A program made the position numbers and the translations under genes. Under the pieces are notes generated by a model. The model was not told the DNA's origin and did not search any database. It was given only the letters and a program-made list of their open reading frames with translations. DNA of 64,000 nt from Micromonospora humi (GTDB taxonomy: Bacteria; Actinomycetota; Actinomycetes; Mycobacteriales; Micromonosporaceae): positions 215,766 to 279,765 of the forward strand of contig NZ_FMDM01000009.1 in assembly GCF_900090105.1 (NCBI RefSeq), written 5' to 3'. Positions 39,628 through 48,498 of this stretch are shown here, piece by piece. The stretch's first letter is position 1. The number at the start of each line of letters is the position of its first letter.

Positions 39628-39714
39628 GAGGCGACGCGCCGTCACCCCGGTGCGCGCCCCTGCCCGCGCGCGCCACCTCGCTGCAGCCCGTTCGACCAGC
39701 TCAGGGGAGCAATC

Positions 39715-41277
39715 GTGGAGAATTCGCCCAGCACCGAGATCCCGACCGGCCCCGACGGCGGCGAGCTGGGCGGCCATCTGCCCGAGCTGCCGGCCGGCTC
39801 CGCCCGGGTGGTGCCGCTCGGGCTGACCTTCGACGACGTGCTCCTCCAGCCCGGCGAGTCGGACGTCGTGCCCAGCCGGGTCAACACCCGCACCCGGCTC
39901 ACCCGCAACATCGAGCTGACCGTGCCGCTGCTCTCCAGCGCGATGGACACCGTCACCGAGGGGCGGATGGCGATCGCCATGGCCCGCCAGGGCGGCATCG
40001 GCGTGCTGCACCGCAACCTCTCCGTGGACGACCAGGCGCTCCAGGTCGACCTGGTCAAGCGCTCCGAGTCCGGCATGATCACCAACCCGGTGACGGCCAG
40101 CCCGGACGACACGCTCCGCGACGTCGACGCGCTCTGCGGCCGCTACCGCATCTCCGGCGTCCCGCTCGTCGACGGCCAGGGGCAGTTGGTCGGCATCGTC
40201 ACCAACCGCGACATGCGCTTCGTCTCCGACCCGGCCACGCCGGTCCGCGACATCATGACCCGGACCCCGCTGATCACCGCGCCGGTCGGGGTGAGCAAGG
40301 ACGACGCGCTCGCCCTGCTGCGCCGGCACAAGGTCGAGAAGCTGCCAATCGTGGACGAGTCCGGCAAGCTGCGCGGCCTGATCACGGTCAAGGACTTCAC
40401 CAAGAGCGAGCAGTACCCGGACGCCACCAAGGACGAGGCGGGCCGGCTCCGGGTCGCCGCCGCGATCGGCGTCGGCGAGGACTCCTACAAGCGGGCGCGC
40501 ACGCTCGTCGACGCCGGCGTCGACGTGCTGATCGTGGACACCGCCCACGGTCACCAGCGGGCCGTGCTGGAGATGGTCGCCCGGCTCAAGCGGGACGTGA
40601 CCATCGACATCGTGGGCGGCAACATCGCCACCTACGCGGGCGCGAAGGCCCTGGTCGACGCGGGCGCCGACGGCATCAAGGTGGGCGTCGGCCCCGGCGC
40701 CATCTGCACCACCCGGATCGTGGCCGGGGTGGGCGTGCCGCAGATCACCGCGATCATGGAGGCGGCCCGGGCCGCCCGCCCGGCCGGCGTGCCGGTGATC
40801 GGTGACGGCGGCATCCAATACTCCGGCGACATCGCCAAGGCGCTGGTGGCCGGCGCCGACACGGTGATGCTCGGCAGCCTGCTGGCCGGCTGCGAGGAGA
40901 GCCCCGGCGAGCTGATCTTCGTCAACGGCAAGCAGTACAAGGCGTACCGGGGGATGGGCTCGCTCGGTGCGATGCAGTCCCGCGGCCAGGTCAAGTCCTA
41001 CTCCAAGGACCGCTACTTCCAGCAGGACGTCACCAACGACGAGAAGCTGGTCCCCGAGGGTGTCGAGGGTCAGGTGCCCTACCGTGGCCCGCTCGCCCAG
41101 GTCGCGCACCAGCTCACCGGCGGTCTGCGACTCGCGATGGGCTACGCGGGCGCGGAGAGCATCGCCGAGCTGCACGAGCGTGGGCAGCTCATCCGGATCA
41201 CCGCGGCCGGGCTCAAGGAGAGCCACCCGCACGACATCCAGATGACCGTCGAGGCGCCCAACTACCACACCCGCTGA
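39715..41277 (+). CDS. guaB: IMP dehydrogenase
   Basis: This is a 520-residue enzyme oxidising IMP to XMP, the rate-limiting step to GMP. The barrel starts LTFDDVLLQPGESDVVPS, two CBS domains occupy about 120-245 (GIVTNRDMRFVSD, GLITVKDFTKS), and the catalytic Cys is in GPGAICTTRIVAGVG. The flap and IMP-binding motifs GDGGIQYSGDIAKAL and YRGMGSLGAM are present. The GTG at 39715 has AGGGGAG upstream. It is followed 36 bp later by its paralogue guaB3. guaA lies 7 kb downstream. Confidence 0.96.
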   Translation: MENSPSTEIPTGPDGGELGGHLPELPAGSARVVPLGLTFDDVLLQPGESDVVPSRVNTRTRLTRNIELTVPLLSSAMDTVTEGRMAIAMARQGGIGVLHRNLSVDDQALQVDLVKRSESGMITNPVTASPDDTLRDVDALCGRYRISGVPLVDGQGQLVGIVTNRDMRFVSDPATPVRDIMTRTPLITAPVGVSKDDALALLRRHKVEKLPIVDESGKLRGLITVKDFTKSEQYPDATKDEAGRLRVAAAIGVGEDSYKRARTLVDAGVDVLIVDTAHGHQRAVLEMVARLKRDVTIDIVGGNIATYAGAKALVDAGADGIKVGVGPGAICTTRIVAGVGVPQITAIMEAARAARPAGVPVIGDGGIQYSGDIAKALVAGADTVMLGSLLAGCEESPGELIFVNGKQYKAYRGMGSLGAMQSRGQVKSYSKDRYFQQDVTNDEKLVPEGVEGQVPYRGPLAQVAHQLTGGLRLAMGYAGAESIAELHERGQLIRITAAGLKESHPHDIQMTVEAPNYHTR

Positions 41278-41313
41278 CCTCTCCCTCCACCCCCGAACAC
41301 ATCTGGAGTCCCC

Positions 41314-42435
41314 ATGCGTGACGTGGTCGAGATCGGGCTGGGCAAGACCGCGCAGCGCGGTTACCACCTGGACGACATCGCCATCGTGCCGAGCCGCCGC
41401 ACCCGGGACGTCGACGACGTCTCCACCGCGTGGCAGCTCGACGCCTACCCGTTCGGCATCCCCTGCGTCGCGCACCCCTCGGACGCGACCATGAGCCCCG
41501 CCTCCGCGGTGCGCCTGGGTGAGCTGGGCGGCCTCGGCGTGCTCAACGTCGAGGGCCTCTGGACCCGCTACGAGAACCCCACCAAGATCCTGGAGGAGCT
41601 GGCCGGCCTCGGCGAGGACGCCCGGGCCACCAAGCGCCTCCAGGAGGTCTACGCCGAGCCGATCCGCCCCGACCTGATCGCCGAGCGGGTCCGTGAGCTG
41701 CGGGACGGCGGCGGCACGGTGGCCGTCCGGGTCTCGCCGCAGCACACCCTGGCGCTGGCCCCGGTGATCCTCGACGCCGGCGTGGACATCCTGGTCATCC
41801 AGGGCACCCTCGTCTCCGCCGAGCACGTCTCCACCACCGACGAGCCGCTGAACCTCAAGGAGTTCATCGCCGACCTCGACCTGCCGGTCATCGTCGGCGG
41901 CTGCACCGACTACAAGACCGCGCTGCACCTGATGCGCACCGGCGCGGCCGGCGTGATCGTGGGCATCGGCGGCGACGACTGGTCGACCACCGAGTCGGTG
42001 CTCGGCATCCGGGTGCCGATGGCCACCGCCATCGCCGACGCCGCCGCGGCCCGTCGCGACTACCTCGACGAGACCGGCGGCCGGTACGTGCACCTGATCG
42101 CCGACGGCGACATGCAGACCTCCGGCGACATCGCCAAGGCGCTCGGCTGCGGCGCGGACGCGGTGATGCTCGGCGAGCCGCTCTCGCTCTGCGAGGAGGC
42201 CCCGGCCGGCGGCGCCTGGTGGCACTCCGCCGCCAGCCACCCGTCGCTGCCCCGGGGCGCGTTCGAGGTGGCCGGCGAGCCGATCGGCTCGATGGAGCGG
42301 CTGCTGTTCGGCCCCGCCGACGAGCCGGACGGCCAGCTCAACCTCTTCGGCGGCCTGCGCCGGGCGATGGCCAAGTGCGGCTACCGCGACCTCAAGGAGT
42401 TCCAGAAGGTCGGCCTGGTCCTGGACCGCCCCTGA
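41314..42435 (+). CDS. guaB3: GuaB3 family IMP dehydrogenase-related protein
   Basis: This is a 373-residue barrel protein (VEIGLGKTAQRGYHLDDIAIVPSRRTRDVDDVSTAWQLD). It lacks the CBS module. At the position of the catalytic loop it reads GAAGVIVGIGGDDWSTTESVLGI, with no Cys, so it cannot use the IMPDH covalent mechanism. ADGDMQTSGDIAKALGCGADAVMLG keeps the phosphate-binding loop. GuaB3 occurs widely beside guaB in actinobacteria, and its reaction is not settled. The ATG has TGGAG upstream. It is probably co-transcribed with guaB. Confidence 0.93.
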   Translation: MRDVVEIGLGKTAQRGYHLDDIAIVPSRRTRDVDDVSTAWQLDAYPFGIPCVAHPSDATMSPASAVRLGELGGLGVLNVEGLWTRYENPTKILEELAGLGEDARATKRLQEVYAEPIRPDLIAERVRELRDGGGTVAVRVSPQHTLALAPVILDAGVDILVIQGTLVSAEHVSTTDEPLNLKEFIADLDLPVIVGGCTDYKTALHLMRTGAAGVIVGIGGDDWSTTESVLGIRVPMATAIADAAAARRDYLDETGGRYVHLIADGDMQTSGDIAKALGCGADAVMLGEPLSLCEEAPAGGAWWHSAASHPSLPRGAFEVAGEPIGSMERLLFGPADEPDGQLNLFGGLRRAMAKCGYRDLKEFQKVGLVLDRP

Positions 42436-42483
42436 CGCGCCGCCGCTTCACCCCGACTCCACCGGCCGGCGCCGCCGGTCACC

Positions 42484-42489
42484 TAGGGT
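42484..42489 (+). promoter_or_regulatory. -10 box (TAGGGT) of the leaderless M1 peptidase gene
   Basis: TAGGGT ends 6 bases before the ATG at 42496. Confidence 0.45.
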
Positions 42490-42495
42490 CGGGGG

Positions 42496-43893
42496 ATGGC
42501 GCACAGGCGGGTGTGGACGGCGGTCGTGGCGGCGGCGGCGCTCGCCGTCGGCGGGTGCACGGGCGGCGACGACGGCGACGGGTTCCGGCCCGGTGCCGCG
42601 GACGCCGGTGACCCGTACGTGCCGGGGGCCGGCAACGGCGGCTACGACGTCGGGCACTACGCGCTGGACGTCCGCTACGAGCCGGCGGACGACCGGCTCA
42701 CCGGCACGGCCACGCTGACCGTCACCGCCACCCAGGCGTTGTCGCGGTTCCAGCTCGACCTGGCCGGCCTCACCGTGGACCGGGTCCGGGTCGACGGTGA
42801 GCCGGCGAAGCACCGGCACGACGGCGCGGAGCTGGTCGTGACGCCGGCGCGTGGGCTGCCGGCCGGGAAGCGGTTCACCGTCGAGGTGGCGTACGGCGGG
42901 GTGCCCCGGCCGCTGCCCGCCGCCGAGCTGGGCGACGGCGGGTTCCACCACACGCCGGACGGGGCGATCGCGCTCGGCCAGCCGGAGTCGGCCAGCACCT
43001 GGTTCCCGGTCAACGACCACCCGTCGGACAAGGCCACCTACGACGTCGCGGTCACCGTGCCGGACGGGCTCGCCGCGCTCTCCAACGGGGTACCGAAGGG
43101 CCGGTCGAGCGCTGGCGGCCGGACCACCTGGCGCTGGTCCGAGCGCTCGCCGATGGCCAGCTACCTGACCACGCTGGTGATCGGCGACTACCGGGTCGCC
43201 ACCGGCACGCACGCCGGCAAGCCGCTGGTCACCGCCGTCGCCGCGGCGCTGCCCGCGGACGGGCCGGCAGCCGCGTCGATCGCCCGCACCGGCGAGGTCG
43301 CCGACTTCCTGGCCGCCCGCTTCGGGCCGTACCCGTTCGACGCGTACGGCGGGGTGGCGGTCGCCGACGACCGGATCCGGTACGCGCTGGAGACCCAGAC
43401 CCGCCCGGTCTACGGGCCGGGCTTCTTCCGCAGCGGTCGGCCGAACACCGAGGTGGTCGCGCACGAGCTGGCCCACCAGTGGTTCGGCGACAGCGTGTCG
43501 GTGGCCCGGTGGGGCGACATCTGGCTCAACGAGGGCTTCGCCACGTACGCCGAATGGCTCTGGGCCGAACACGACGGCGGGCGGAGCGTGGCGCGGACCG
43601 TCGCCGACCGCTACGCCGCCACCGACTGGTCGAAGCCGTCGGTCGACCCGGGCCGGGCCGGGATGTTCGGCGACGCGGTCTACCAGCGGGGCGCGCTCGC
43701 GGTGCACGCGCTGCGCCGCGCGCTCGGCGACGAGACGTTCTACCGCGTCCTGCGTGGGTGGCTGGCGCAGCGCCGCGACGGCAACGCCACCACCGCGGAC
43801 TTCATCGGGTACGCGGAACGGGCCGCCGGCCGGCCGCTGCGCGCGCTCCTGGACACCTGGCTGATCGGGGCGACGCCGCCGGGCCTGCCGTGA
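42496..43893 (+). CDS. M1-family zinc metallopeptidase lipoprotein (first of two)
   Basis: This is a 465-residue lipoprotein with lipobox AVGGC (Cys21), so it is anchored outside the membrane. The N-terminal beta domain contains the aminopeptidase exopeptidase region (GQPESASTWFPVNDHPSDKATYD). The catalytic zinc site is HELAHQWFGDSV (HExxH, residues 323-327) with the third ligand Glu in WLNEGFATYAEW. A helical C-terminus follows. The usual GAMEN motif is altered to YALETQTRP. Downstream is a close paralogue. It may digest extracellular peptides. Confidence 0.9.
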   Translation: MAHRRVWTAVVAAAALAVGGCTGGDDGDGFRPGAADAGDPYVPGAGNGGYDVGHYALDVRYEPADDRLTGTATLTVTATQALSRFQLDLAGLTVDRVRVDGEPAKHRHDGAELVVTPARGLPAGKRFTVEVAYGGVPRPLPAAELGDGGFHHTPDGAIALGQPESASTWFPVNDHPSDKATYDVAVTVPDGLAALSNGVPKGRSSAGGRTTWRWSERSPMASYLTTLVIGDYRVATGTHAGKPLVTAVAAALPADGPAAASIARTGEVADFLAARFGPYPFDAYGGVAVADDRIRYALETQTRPVYGPGFFRSGRPNTEVVAHELAHQWFGDSVSVARWGDIWLNEGFATYAEWLWAEHDGGRSVARTVADRYAATDWSKPSVDPGRAGMFGDAVYQRGALAVHALRRALGDETFYRVLRGWLAQRRDGNATTADFIGYAERAAGRPLRALLDTWLIGATPPGLP

Positions 43894-43915
43894 CGCGGAC
43901 GTGATCGACACTCGG

Positions 43916-43945
43916 TAGGCTGCCGCGGGCGGAACGGCCCGCGGG
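43916..43945 (+). promoter_or_regulatory. -10 box (TAGGCT) and leader hairpin before the second M1 peptidase gene
   Basis: TAGGCT at 43916-43921 is followed by a hairpin with arms CCGCGGGC and GCCCGCGG. Unlike the first paralogue, this gene has a leader of about 55 bases and a GGGAGGG ribosome site. Confidence 0.4.
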
Positions 43946-43982
43946 CAGGGCCGCCGTTCGGGCCCCGGGAGGGATCGAGGCG

Positions 43983-45443
43983 ATGGCGCGGCGCGGCGGA
44001 CGACGACGGCTCGGGCTGCTGGCCTGCGGGACGCTGCTGCTGGCCGGCTGCGGATCGGCCGAGCCGGACCGGAGCGCGGCGGCGCCCACCGAGCCCGGCC
44101 CGACCGCCACCCGAAGCTTCGCGCCCGGGGCGGCCGGCGTCGGCGACAGCTACTTCCCGAGCTACGGCAACGGCGGCTACGACGTCGCGAACTACACGAT
44201 CAAGGTGCGCTACGACCCGGAGACCGACAAGCTGACCGGCACCACCACGGTACGGGCCACCGCGACCGCCGACCTGTCCGCCTTCAACCTGGACCTGGCC
44301 GGGCTGACGGTCCGCTCGGTCACCGTGGACGGCGCCGCGGCCCGGCACGCCCGCACCGACGACGAGCTGGTCGTCACGCCCGCCACCGGCCTCACCTCCG
44401 GCAACGGCTTCGTCACCGAGATCCGGTACGACGGCAGGCCGGCGGCCCTGCGCACCGAGGCGCTCGGCGAGGGCGGCTGGCTGCACACCACCGACGGGGC
44501 GATCGCGCTCGGCCAGCCGGAGTCGGCGAGCACCTGGTTCCCGGTCAACGACCACCCGTCGGACAAGGCCACCTACGACGTCGAGGTCACCGTGCCGAAG
44601 GGGCTCACGGCGGTCTCCAACGGGGTGCCGAAGGGGAAGTCGACGGCCGGTGACTGGACCACCTGGCGCTGGGCGGAGGGCTCGCCGATGGCCAGCTACC
44701 TGAGCATGGTGGCGATCGGCAAGTTCCGGGTCACCACCGCCGAGCACAAGGGACGGCCGGTCTTCAGCGCGGTCGCCGCGCAGCTGCCCGAGGGCGGCGC
44801 GCCGGACCGTTCGATCGCCCGCACCGTCGAGGTCGCCGACTACCTGGAGAGCATCTTCGGGCCGTACCCGTTCGACGCGTACGGCGGCGTGGTGGTGGCC
44901 GACGACCGGATCCGGTACGCGCTGGAGACGCAGGCCCGGCCGGTCTACGCCGCCAGCTTCTTCCGGCGGGGCGACAACACCGACGTGGTGGCGCACGAGC
45001 TGGCCCACCAGTGGTACGGCGACAGCGTCTCGATCCAGCGCTGGCAGGACATCTGGCTCAACGAAGGGCTGGCCACGTACGCGGAGTGGCTGTGGGCCGA
45101 GCACAGCGGGTCGTCGACCGTCCAGCGTACGTTCGAGCAGACGTACGCCGCGGCGTCGGGCCTGGTGTGGCGGACGCCGCCGGGCAAGCCGGGGGTGGAG
45201 AACCTGTTCGGCCGGTCCGTCTACGAGCGCGGTGCGATGACCGTGCACGCGTTGCGGCTGGCGGTGGGCGACACCGCGTTCTTCACCGTCCTGAAGACCT
45301 GGGCGGCGGAGCGGAAGAACGGCAACGCCACCACCGCGGACTTCGTGGCGGTGGCGGAGCGGGTGTCCGGCAAGAAGCTGGACAAGCTCTTCGACGCCTG
45401 GCTGTTCGGCACCGAACGACCCCCCGCACCGAAAGTGAAGTAG
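43983..45443 (+). CDS. M1-family zinc metallopeptidase lipoprotein (second of two)
   Basis: This is a 486-residue paralogue of the preceding protein, with long identical stretches such as GAIALGQPESASTWFPVNDH. The lipobox is LLAGC (near residue 22). The zinc site is HELAHQWYGDSV (338-342) with WLNEGLATYAEWLWAEH. It differs in having a longer C-terminal insert (VWRTPPGKPGVENLFG). Both are extracellular, and the duplication suggests distinct peptide preferences. It converges with the LCP gene with a 20-bp gap that holds a possible repeat remnant. Confidence 0.9.
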   Translation: MARRGGRRRLGLLACGTLLLAGCGSAEPDRSAAAPTEPGPTATRSFAPGAAGVGDSYFPSYGNGGYDVANYTIKVRYDPETDKLTGTTTVRATATADLSAFNLDLAGLTVRSVTVDGAAARHARTDDELVVTPATGLTSGNGFVTEIRYDGRPAALRTEALGEGGWLHTTDGAIALGQPESASTWFPVNDHPSDKATYDVEVTVPKGLTAVSNGVPKGKSTAGDWTTWRWAEGSPMASYLSMVAIGKFRVTTAEHKGRPVFSAVAAQLPEGGAPDRSIARTVEVADYLESIFGPYPFDAYGGVVVADDRIRYALETQARPVYAASFFRRGDNTDVVAHELAHQWYGDSVSIQRWQDIWLNEGLATYAEWLWAEHSGSSTVQRTFEQTYAAASGLVWRTPPGKPGVENLFGRSVYERGAMTVHALRLAVGDTAFFTVLKTWAAERKNGNATTADFVAVAERVSGKKLDKLFDAWLFGTERPPAPKVK

Positions 45444-45462
45444 GGCGGGCCCCGCTCGACAC
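45435..45462. repeat. Possible degenerate remnant of the palindromic repeat
   Basis: A GTGAAG...GGGCCCCGCTCGACAC stretch resembles the two ends of copy 1 joined at the central GGGCCCC, with the inner arms missing. The right end matches copy 1 at 16 of 18 positions. Confidence 0.35.
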
Positions 45463-45463
45463 C

Positions 45464-46564
45464 TCAGGTCTTCACGCGCAGGGACGGGTGGGCGGCCAGG
45501 AACGCGTCGGCCTTGCCGCCGCGCAGCGCGGTGAGGAAGTCGCGGCCCGGCTTCTGGAGCTGCTCGCCCCGGTACGCCCCACCGCTGCCCACCCCGGTGC
45601 CGGGCAGCCCGACCAGGGTGATCCGGTCCGCCGGCAGGCCACCCAGGGCGTACCCGAAGTCGACGAGCTTCCGCCCGCCGCCGACGTACACCAGGGTCTT
45701 GCCGAGCGCGGCGACCACCTGCTCGACCCGCTGCGGGTCGCGGGGCGCGCCCTGGTCGAGCAGCTTGCGGGCGAGCGCGCGGAGCAGTTGCTGCTGGTGC
45801 CGCTGCCGGGTGTAGTCGCCGCCGGCGGTGTAGCGCTGCCGGGCGTAGTCCAGCGCCTGCCAGCCGACCAGGTGCCGGTCGCCCTTCTGGTAGACCATCT
45901 GCGGCCCGGTGTAGCCGCCCCCGCCCAGCGGGCGCATCTTCCCGTCCGGCCGGCGGTGCTTGGAGGCGACCTTCTGGTCGACGTAGAGGTCGACGCCGCC
46001 GAGCGTGTCCACGAGCTTGTCGAAGCCGCCGAAGGTGATCACCGCGCCGGCGTCGATGCGCAGCCCGGTGTAGCGGGAGACGGTGGTGCGCAGCAGCTCG
46101 TAGCCCTGGGCGGCGCTGGGGTGGGCCTTGTCGCCCGGCACCCGGCTGCCGTAGCTCATCGCGTGGGTGAGTTTCGTCTTCCCGCCGGGGTAGCGGGCCT
46201 TCGGGAAGGCCGGGATGTCGACCACCAGGTCGCGGGGGAGGGAGAACAGGTACGCCCGGTCCAGCCCGGCGGGGACGTGCAGCACCAGCACGGCGTCGGC
46301 GTGCGGCTCCCACCCGGGGATGCTGACCCGGGTGTCGACGCCGACGAGCATCAGGTTGAGCGGGCCGGTCAGGTCGGCGCCGGGCGGCGGCGTCGGGCTG
46401 GCCGTGGTCGGCGCCGGCGTGGGGGAGCCGGGTGACGAGGTGGCCGGCGCGGCGGCCCGGGTCGGCGCGTGGTGGCCGACCAGTCGGGTGGTCACCACCG
46501 TGCCGCCGGCGACCAGCAGCGCCGCCACCAGGGCGGCCAGGCCGAGCAGGCGTCGTCTCGTCAC
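45464..46564 (-). CDS. LCP (LytR-CpsA-Psr) family cell-wall glycopolymer transferase
   Basis: This is a 366-residue protein. One N-terminal membrane helix (RRLLGLAALVAALLVAGGTVVTTRLV) is followed by a Pro/Thr-rich spacer and the extracellular LCP domain, with LNLMLVGVDTR, HADAVLVLHV, LFSLPRDLVVDIPA and GGVDLYVDQKV. The Arg in the SLPRD motif and the QKGDRHLVGWQALDYARQRYTAGGDYTRQRHQQQLL block bind the polyprenyl pyrophosphate. These enzymes attach glycopolymers to peptidoglycan. The GTG at 46564 has GAGAGGAAAG upstream. It is divergent from the oxidoreductase gene. Confidence 0.92.
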   Translation of the reverse strand: MTRRRLLGLAALVAALLVAGGTVVTTRLVGHHAPTRAAAPATSSPGSPTPAPTTASPTPPPGADLTGPLNLMLVGVDTRVSIPGWEPHADAVLVLHVPAGLDRAYLFSLPRDLVVDIPAFPKARYPGGKTKLTHAMSYGSRVPGDKAHPSAAQGYELLRTTVSRYTGLRIDAGAVITFGGFDKLVDTLGGVDLYVDQKVASKHRRPDGKMRPLGGGGYTGPQMVYQKGDRHLVGWQALDYARQRYTAGGDYTRQRHQQQLLRALARKLLDQGAPRDPQRVEQVVAALGKTLVYVGGGRKLVDFGYALGGLPADRITLVGLPGTGVGSGGAYRGEQLQKPGRDFLTALRGGKADAFLAAHPSLRVKT

Positions 46565-46696
46565 GCGTTCTTTCCTCTCCCGTGGGATTCGACGCGTCCG
46601 GTGCCGCCGAAGGTTGCACCGGCGGTCGGAGCGCTCTGCATGATCTGCGAAAAAGTCGTGCTGGCGCCATAGCTACCCGTCGGTAATGATGCGTTC

Positions 46697-48379
46697 ATGC
46701 GCTACGACGTGGTCGTCATCGGTTCGGGCTTCGGCGGCAGCGTCACCGCGCTCCGGCTGGCCGAGAAGGGCTACTCGGTGGGCGTCCTGGAGGCCGGCCG
46801 GCGCTTCGCCGACGACGAGTTCCCGAAGACGTCCTGGCAGGCGCGGCGGTTCCTCTGGGCGCCGAAGCTCGGCTGCTTCGGGCTGCAACGGATCACCCTG
46901 CTCCGCTCCGCCGACCGGAAGGCCGGCGGCGGGGTGATGGTGCTCTCCGGCGCCGGGGTCGGCGGCGGGTCGCTGGTCTACGCGAACACGCTCTACGAGC
47001 CGCTGGACGCGTTCTACGCCGACCCGCAGTGGCGGGACATCACCGACTGGCGCGACGAGCTGGCCCGCCACTACGACCAGGCGAAGCGGATGCTCGGCGT
47101 CACCACGTACCCGATCGACACCGGCGCGGACCGGGCGATGCGGGCGGTGGCCGAGCGGATGGGGGTGGCGCACACCTTCCACCCGACCCCGGTCGGCGTG
47201 CACATCGGCCGGCCCGGGCAGCGGGTGGCGGACCCCTACTTCGGCGGCGTCGGGCCCGACCGCACCGGGTGCAGCCACTGCGGCTCGTGCATGACCGGCT
47301 GCCGGCACGGCGCCAAGAACACGCTGGTCAAGAACTACCTCTGGCTCGCCGAGCGGCTCGGCGCGCAGGTGCACCCGCTGACCACCGTCACCGCCGTGCG
47401 GCCGGCGGAGGCCGGCGGCTACGCGGTGCACACCGAGCGCACCGGGGCGTGGCTGCGCAAGCGCCGCGCGGTGATCCACGCCGACCAGGTGGTCTTCGCG
47501 GCCGGCGCGCTCGGCACCCAGCGGCTGCTGCACGAGATGAAGGCGACCGGCGCGCTGCCGGCGCTCTCGCCGAAGCTGGGCGAGCTGACCCGGACCAACT
47601 CGGAGGCGATCCTCGGCGCGTCGGTGGGATCCGGGGCGGCCCGGCGGCGTGGCCTGGACTTCTCCGAGGGGGTGGCGATCACCAGCTCGTTCCATCCCGA
47701 CCCGCAGACCCACATCGAGCCGGTCCGCTACGGCAAGGGCTCCAACGCGATGGGCCTGCTCCAGTCGCTGCTCGTCGACGGCGGGCCGCACCGGGTCCGG
47801 CGCTGGCTGGGCAGCATCGTCCGGCAGCCGGGGCTGGCCGCGCGGATGCTGTCCGTGCGCGGCTGGTCCGAGCGCACCGTCATCGCGCTGGTCATGCAGT
47901 CGGTCGACAACTCGCTGACCACCCGCTGGCGGGGTCGTCGCCTGGTCTCCGGCCCCGGTCACGGCGCGCCCAACCCGACCTGGATCCCGGCCGGCAACGA
48001 GGCGGTCCGGCTGCTCGCCGAGGAGATCGACGGCACCCCTGGTGGCGCCGTGACCGAGCCGTTCAACATCCCGATGACCGCGCACATCCTCGGCGGGGCG
48101 GTGATCGGCGCCACCCCCGCCGACGGCGTGGTCGACCCGTGGCACCGGGTGTACGGCCACCCGGGGCTGCACGTGGTGGACGGCGCGGCGGTCTCGGCGA
48201 ACCTGGGCGTCAACCCGTCGCTGACGATCACCGCGCAGGCCGAGCGCGCCATGTCGTTCTGGCCCAACAGGGGCGAGGCCGACCCACGCCCGGCGCCCGG
48301 CTCCCCGTACACCCGGGTGGCGCCGGTGCCGCCGCGCAATCCCGCCGTCCCCCCGCACGCCCCCGCCGCGCTGAGGTGA
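46697..48379 (+). CDS. GMC-family FAD oxidoreductase (ChoD/cholesterol-oxidase-like)
   Basis: This is a 560-residue protein. The FAD dinucleotide fold opens the protein (YDVVVIGSGFGGSVTALRLAEKGYSVGVLEAGRRF). A Cys cluster, CSHCGSCMTGCRHGAKNTLVKNYL (about residues 195-218), is typical of the ChoD-like subgroup and could bind a metal or Fe-S centre. The C-terminal GMC domain has VVDGAAVSANLGVNPSLTITAQAER. M. tuberculosis choD occupies the same place between guaB3 and guaA. A sterol substrate is not proven. TAATGA lies 7 bases before the ATG. The stop codon lies within palindromic repeat copy 3. Confidence 0.85.
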   Translation: MRYDVVVIGSGFGGSVTALRLAEKGYSVGVLEAGRRFADDEFPKTSWQARRFLWAPKLGCFGLQRITLLRSADRKAGGGVMVLSGAGVGGGSLVYANTLYEPLDAFYADPQWRDITDWRDELARHYDQAKRMLGVTTYPIDTGADRAMRAVAERMGVAHTFHPTPVGVHIGRPGQRVADPYFGGVGPDRTGCSHCGSCMTGCRHGAKNTLVKNYLWLAERLGAQVHPLTTVTAVRPAEAGGYAVHTERTGAWLRKRRAVIHADQVVFAAGALGTQRLLHEMKATGALPALSPKLGELTRTNSEAILGASVGSGAARRRGLDFSEGVAITSSFHPDPQTHIEPVRYGKGSNAMGLLQSLLVDGGPHRVRRWLGSIVRQPGLAARMLSVRGWSERTVIALVMQSVDNSLTTRWRGRRLVSGPGHGAPNPTWIPAGNEAVRLLAEEIDGTPGGAVTEPFNIPMTAHILGGAVIGATPADGVVDPWHRVYGHPGLHVVDGAAVSANLGVNPSLTITAQAERAMSFWPNRGEADPRPAPGSPYTRVAPVPPRNPAVPPHAPAALR

Positions 48380-48433
48380 AAGGAAGGGGCCCTTCTTAAC
48401 GCCTCCGGTAGAGGCGGGGCCCCTTGTTAACAC
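48376..48433. repeat. 58-bp palindromic repeat, copy 3
   Basis: It starts GTGAAAGGAAGGGGCCC and ends GTTAACAC, with the core TTAACGCCTCCGGTAGAG shared with copy 2. Its first bases include the TGA stop of the oxidoreductase gene. Guanine biosynthesis gene guaA starts 66 bp after it. Confidence 0.85.
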
Positions 48434-48484
48434 ATTCGAGCCACGACACCGCCGGGGCGCGTCCGCGCGGCCGGTGACTGTCGG

Positions 48485-48490
48485 TAGGCT
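48485..48490 (+). promoter_or_regulatory. -10 box (TAGGCT) of leaderless guaA
   Basis: TAGGCT ends 8 bases before the ATG at 48499, and no ribosome site is present. Confidence 0.5.
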
Positions 48491-48498
48491 TTGCGCAC

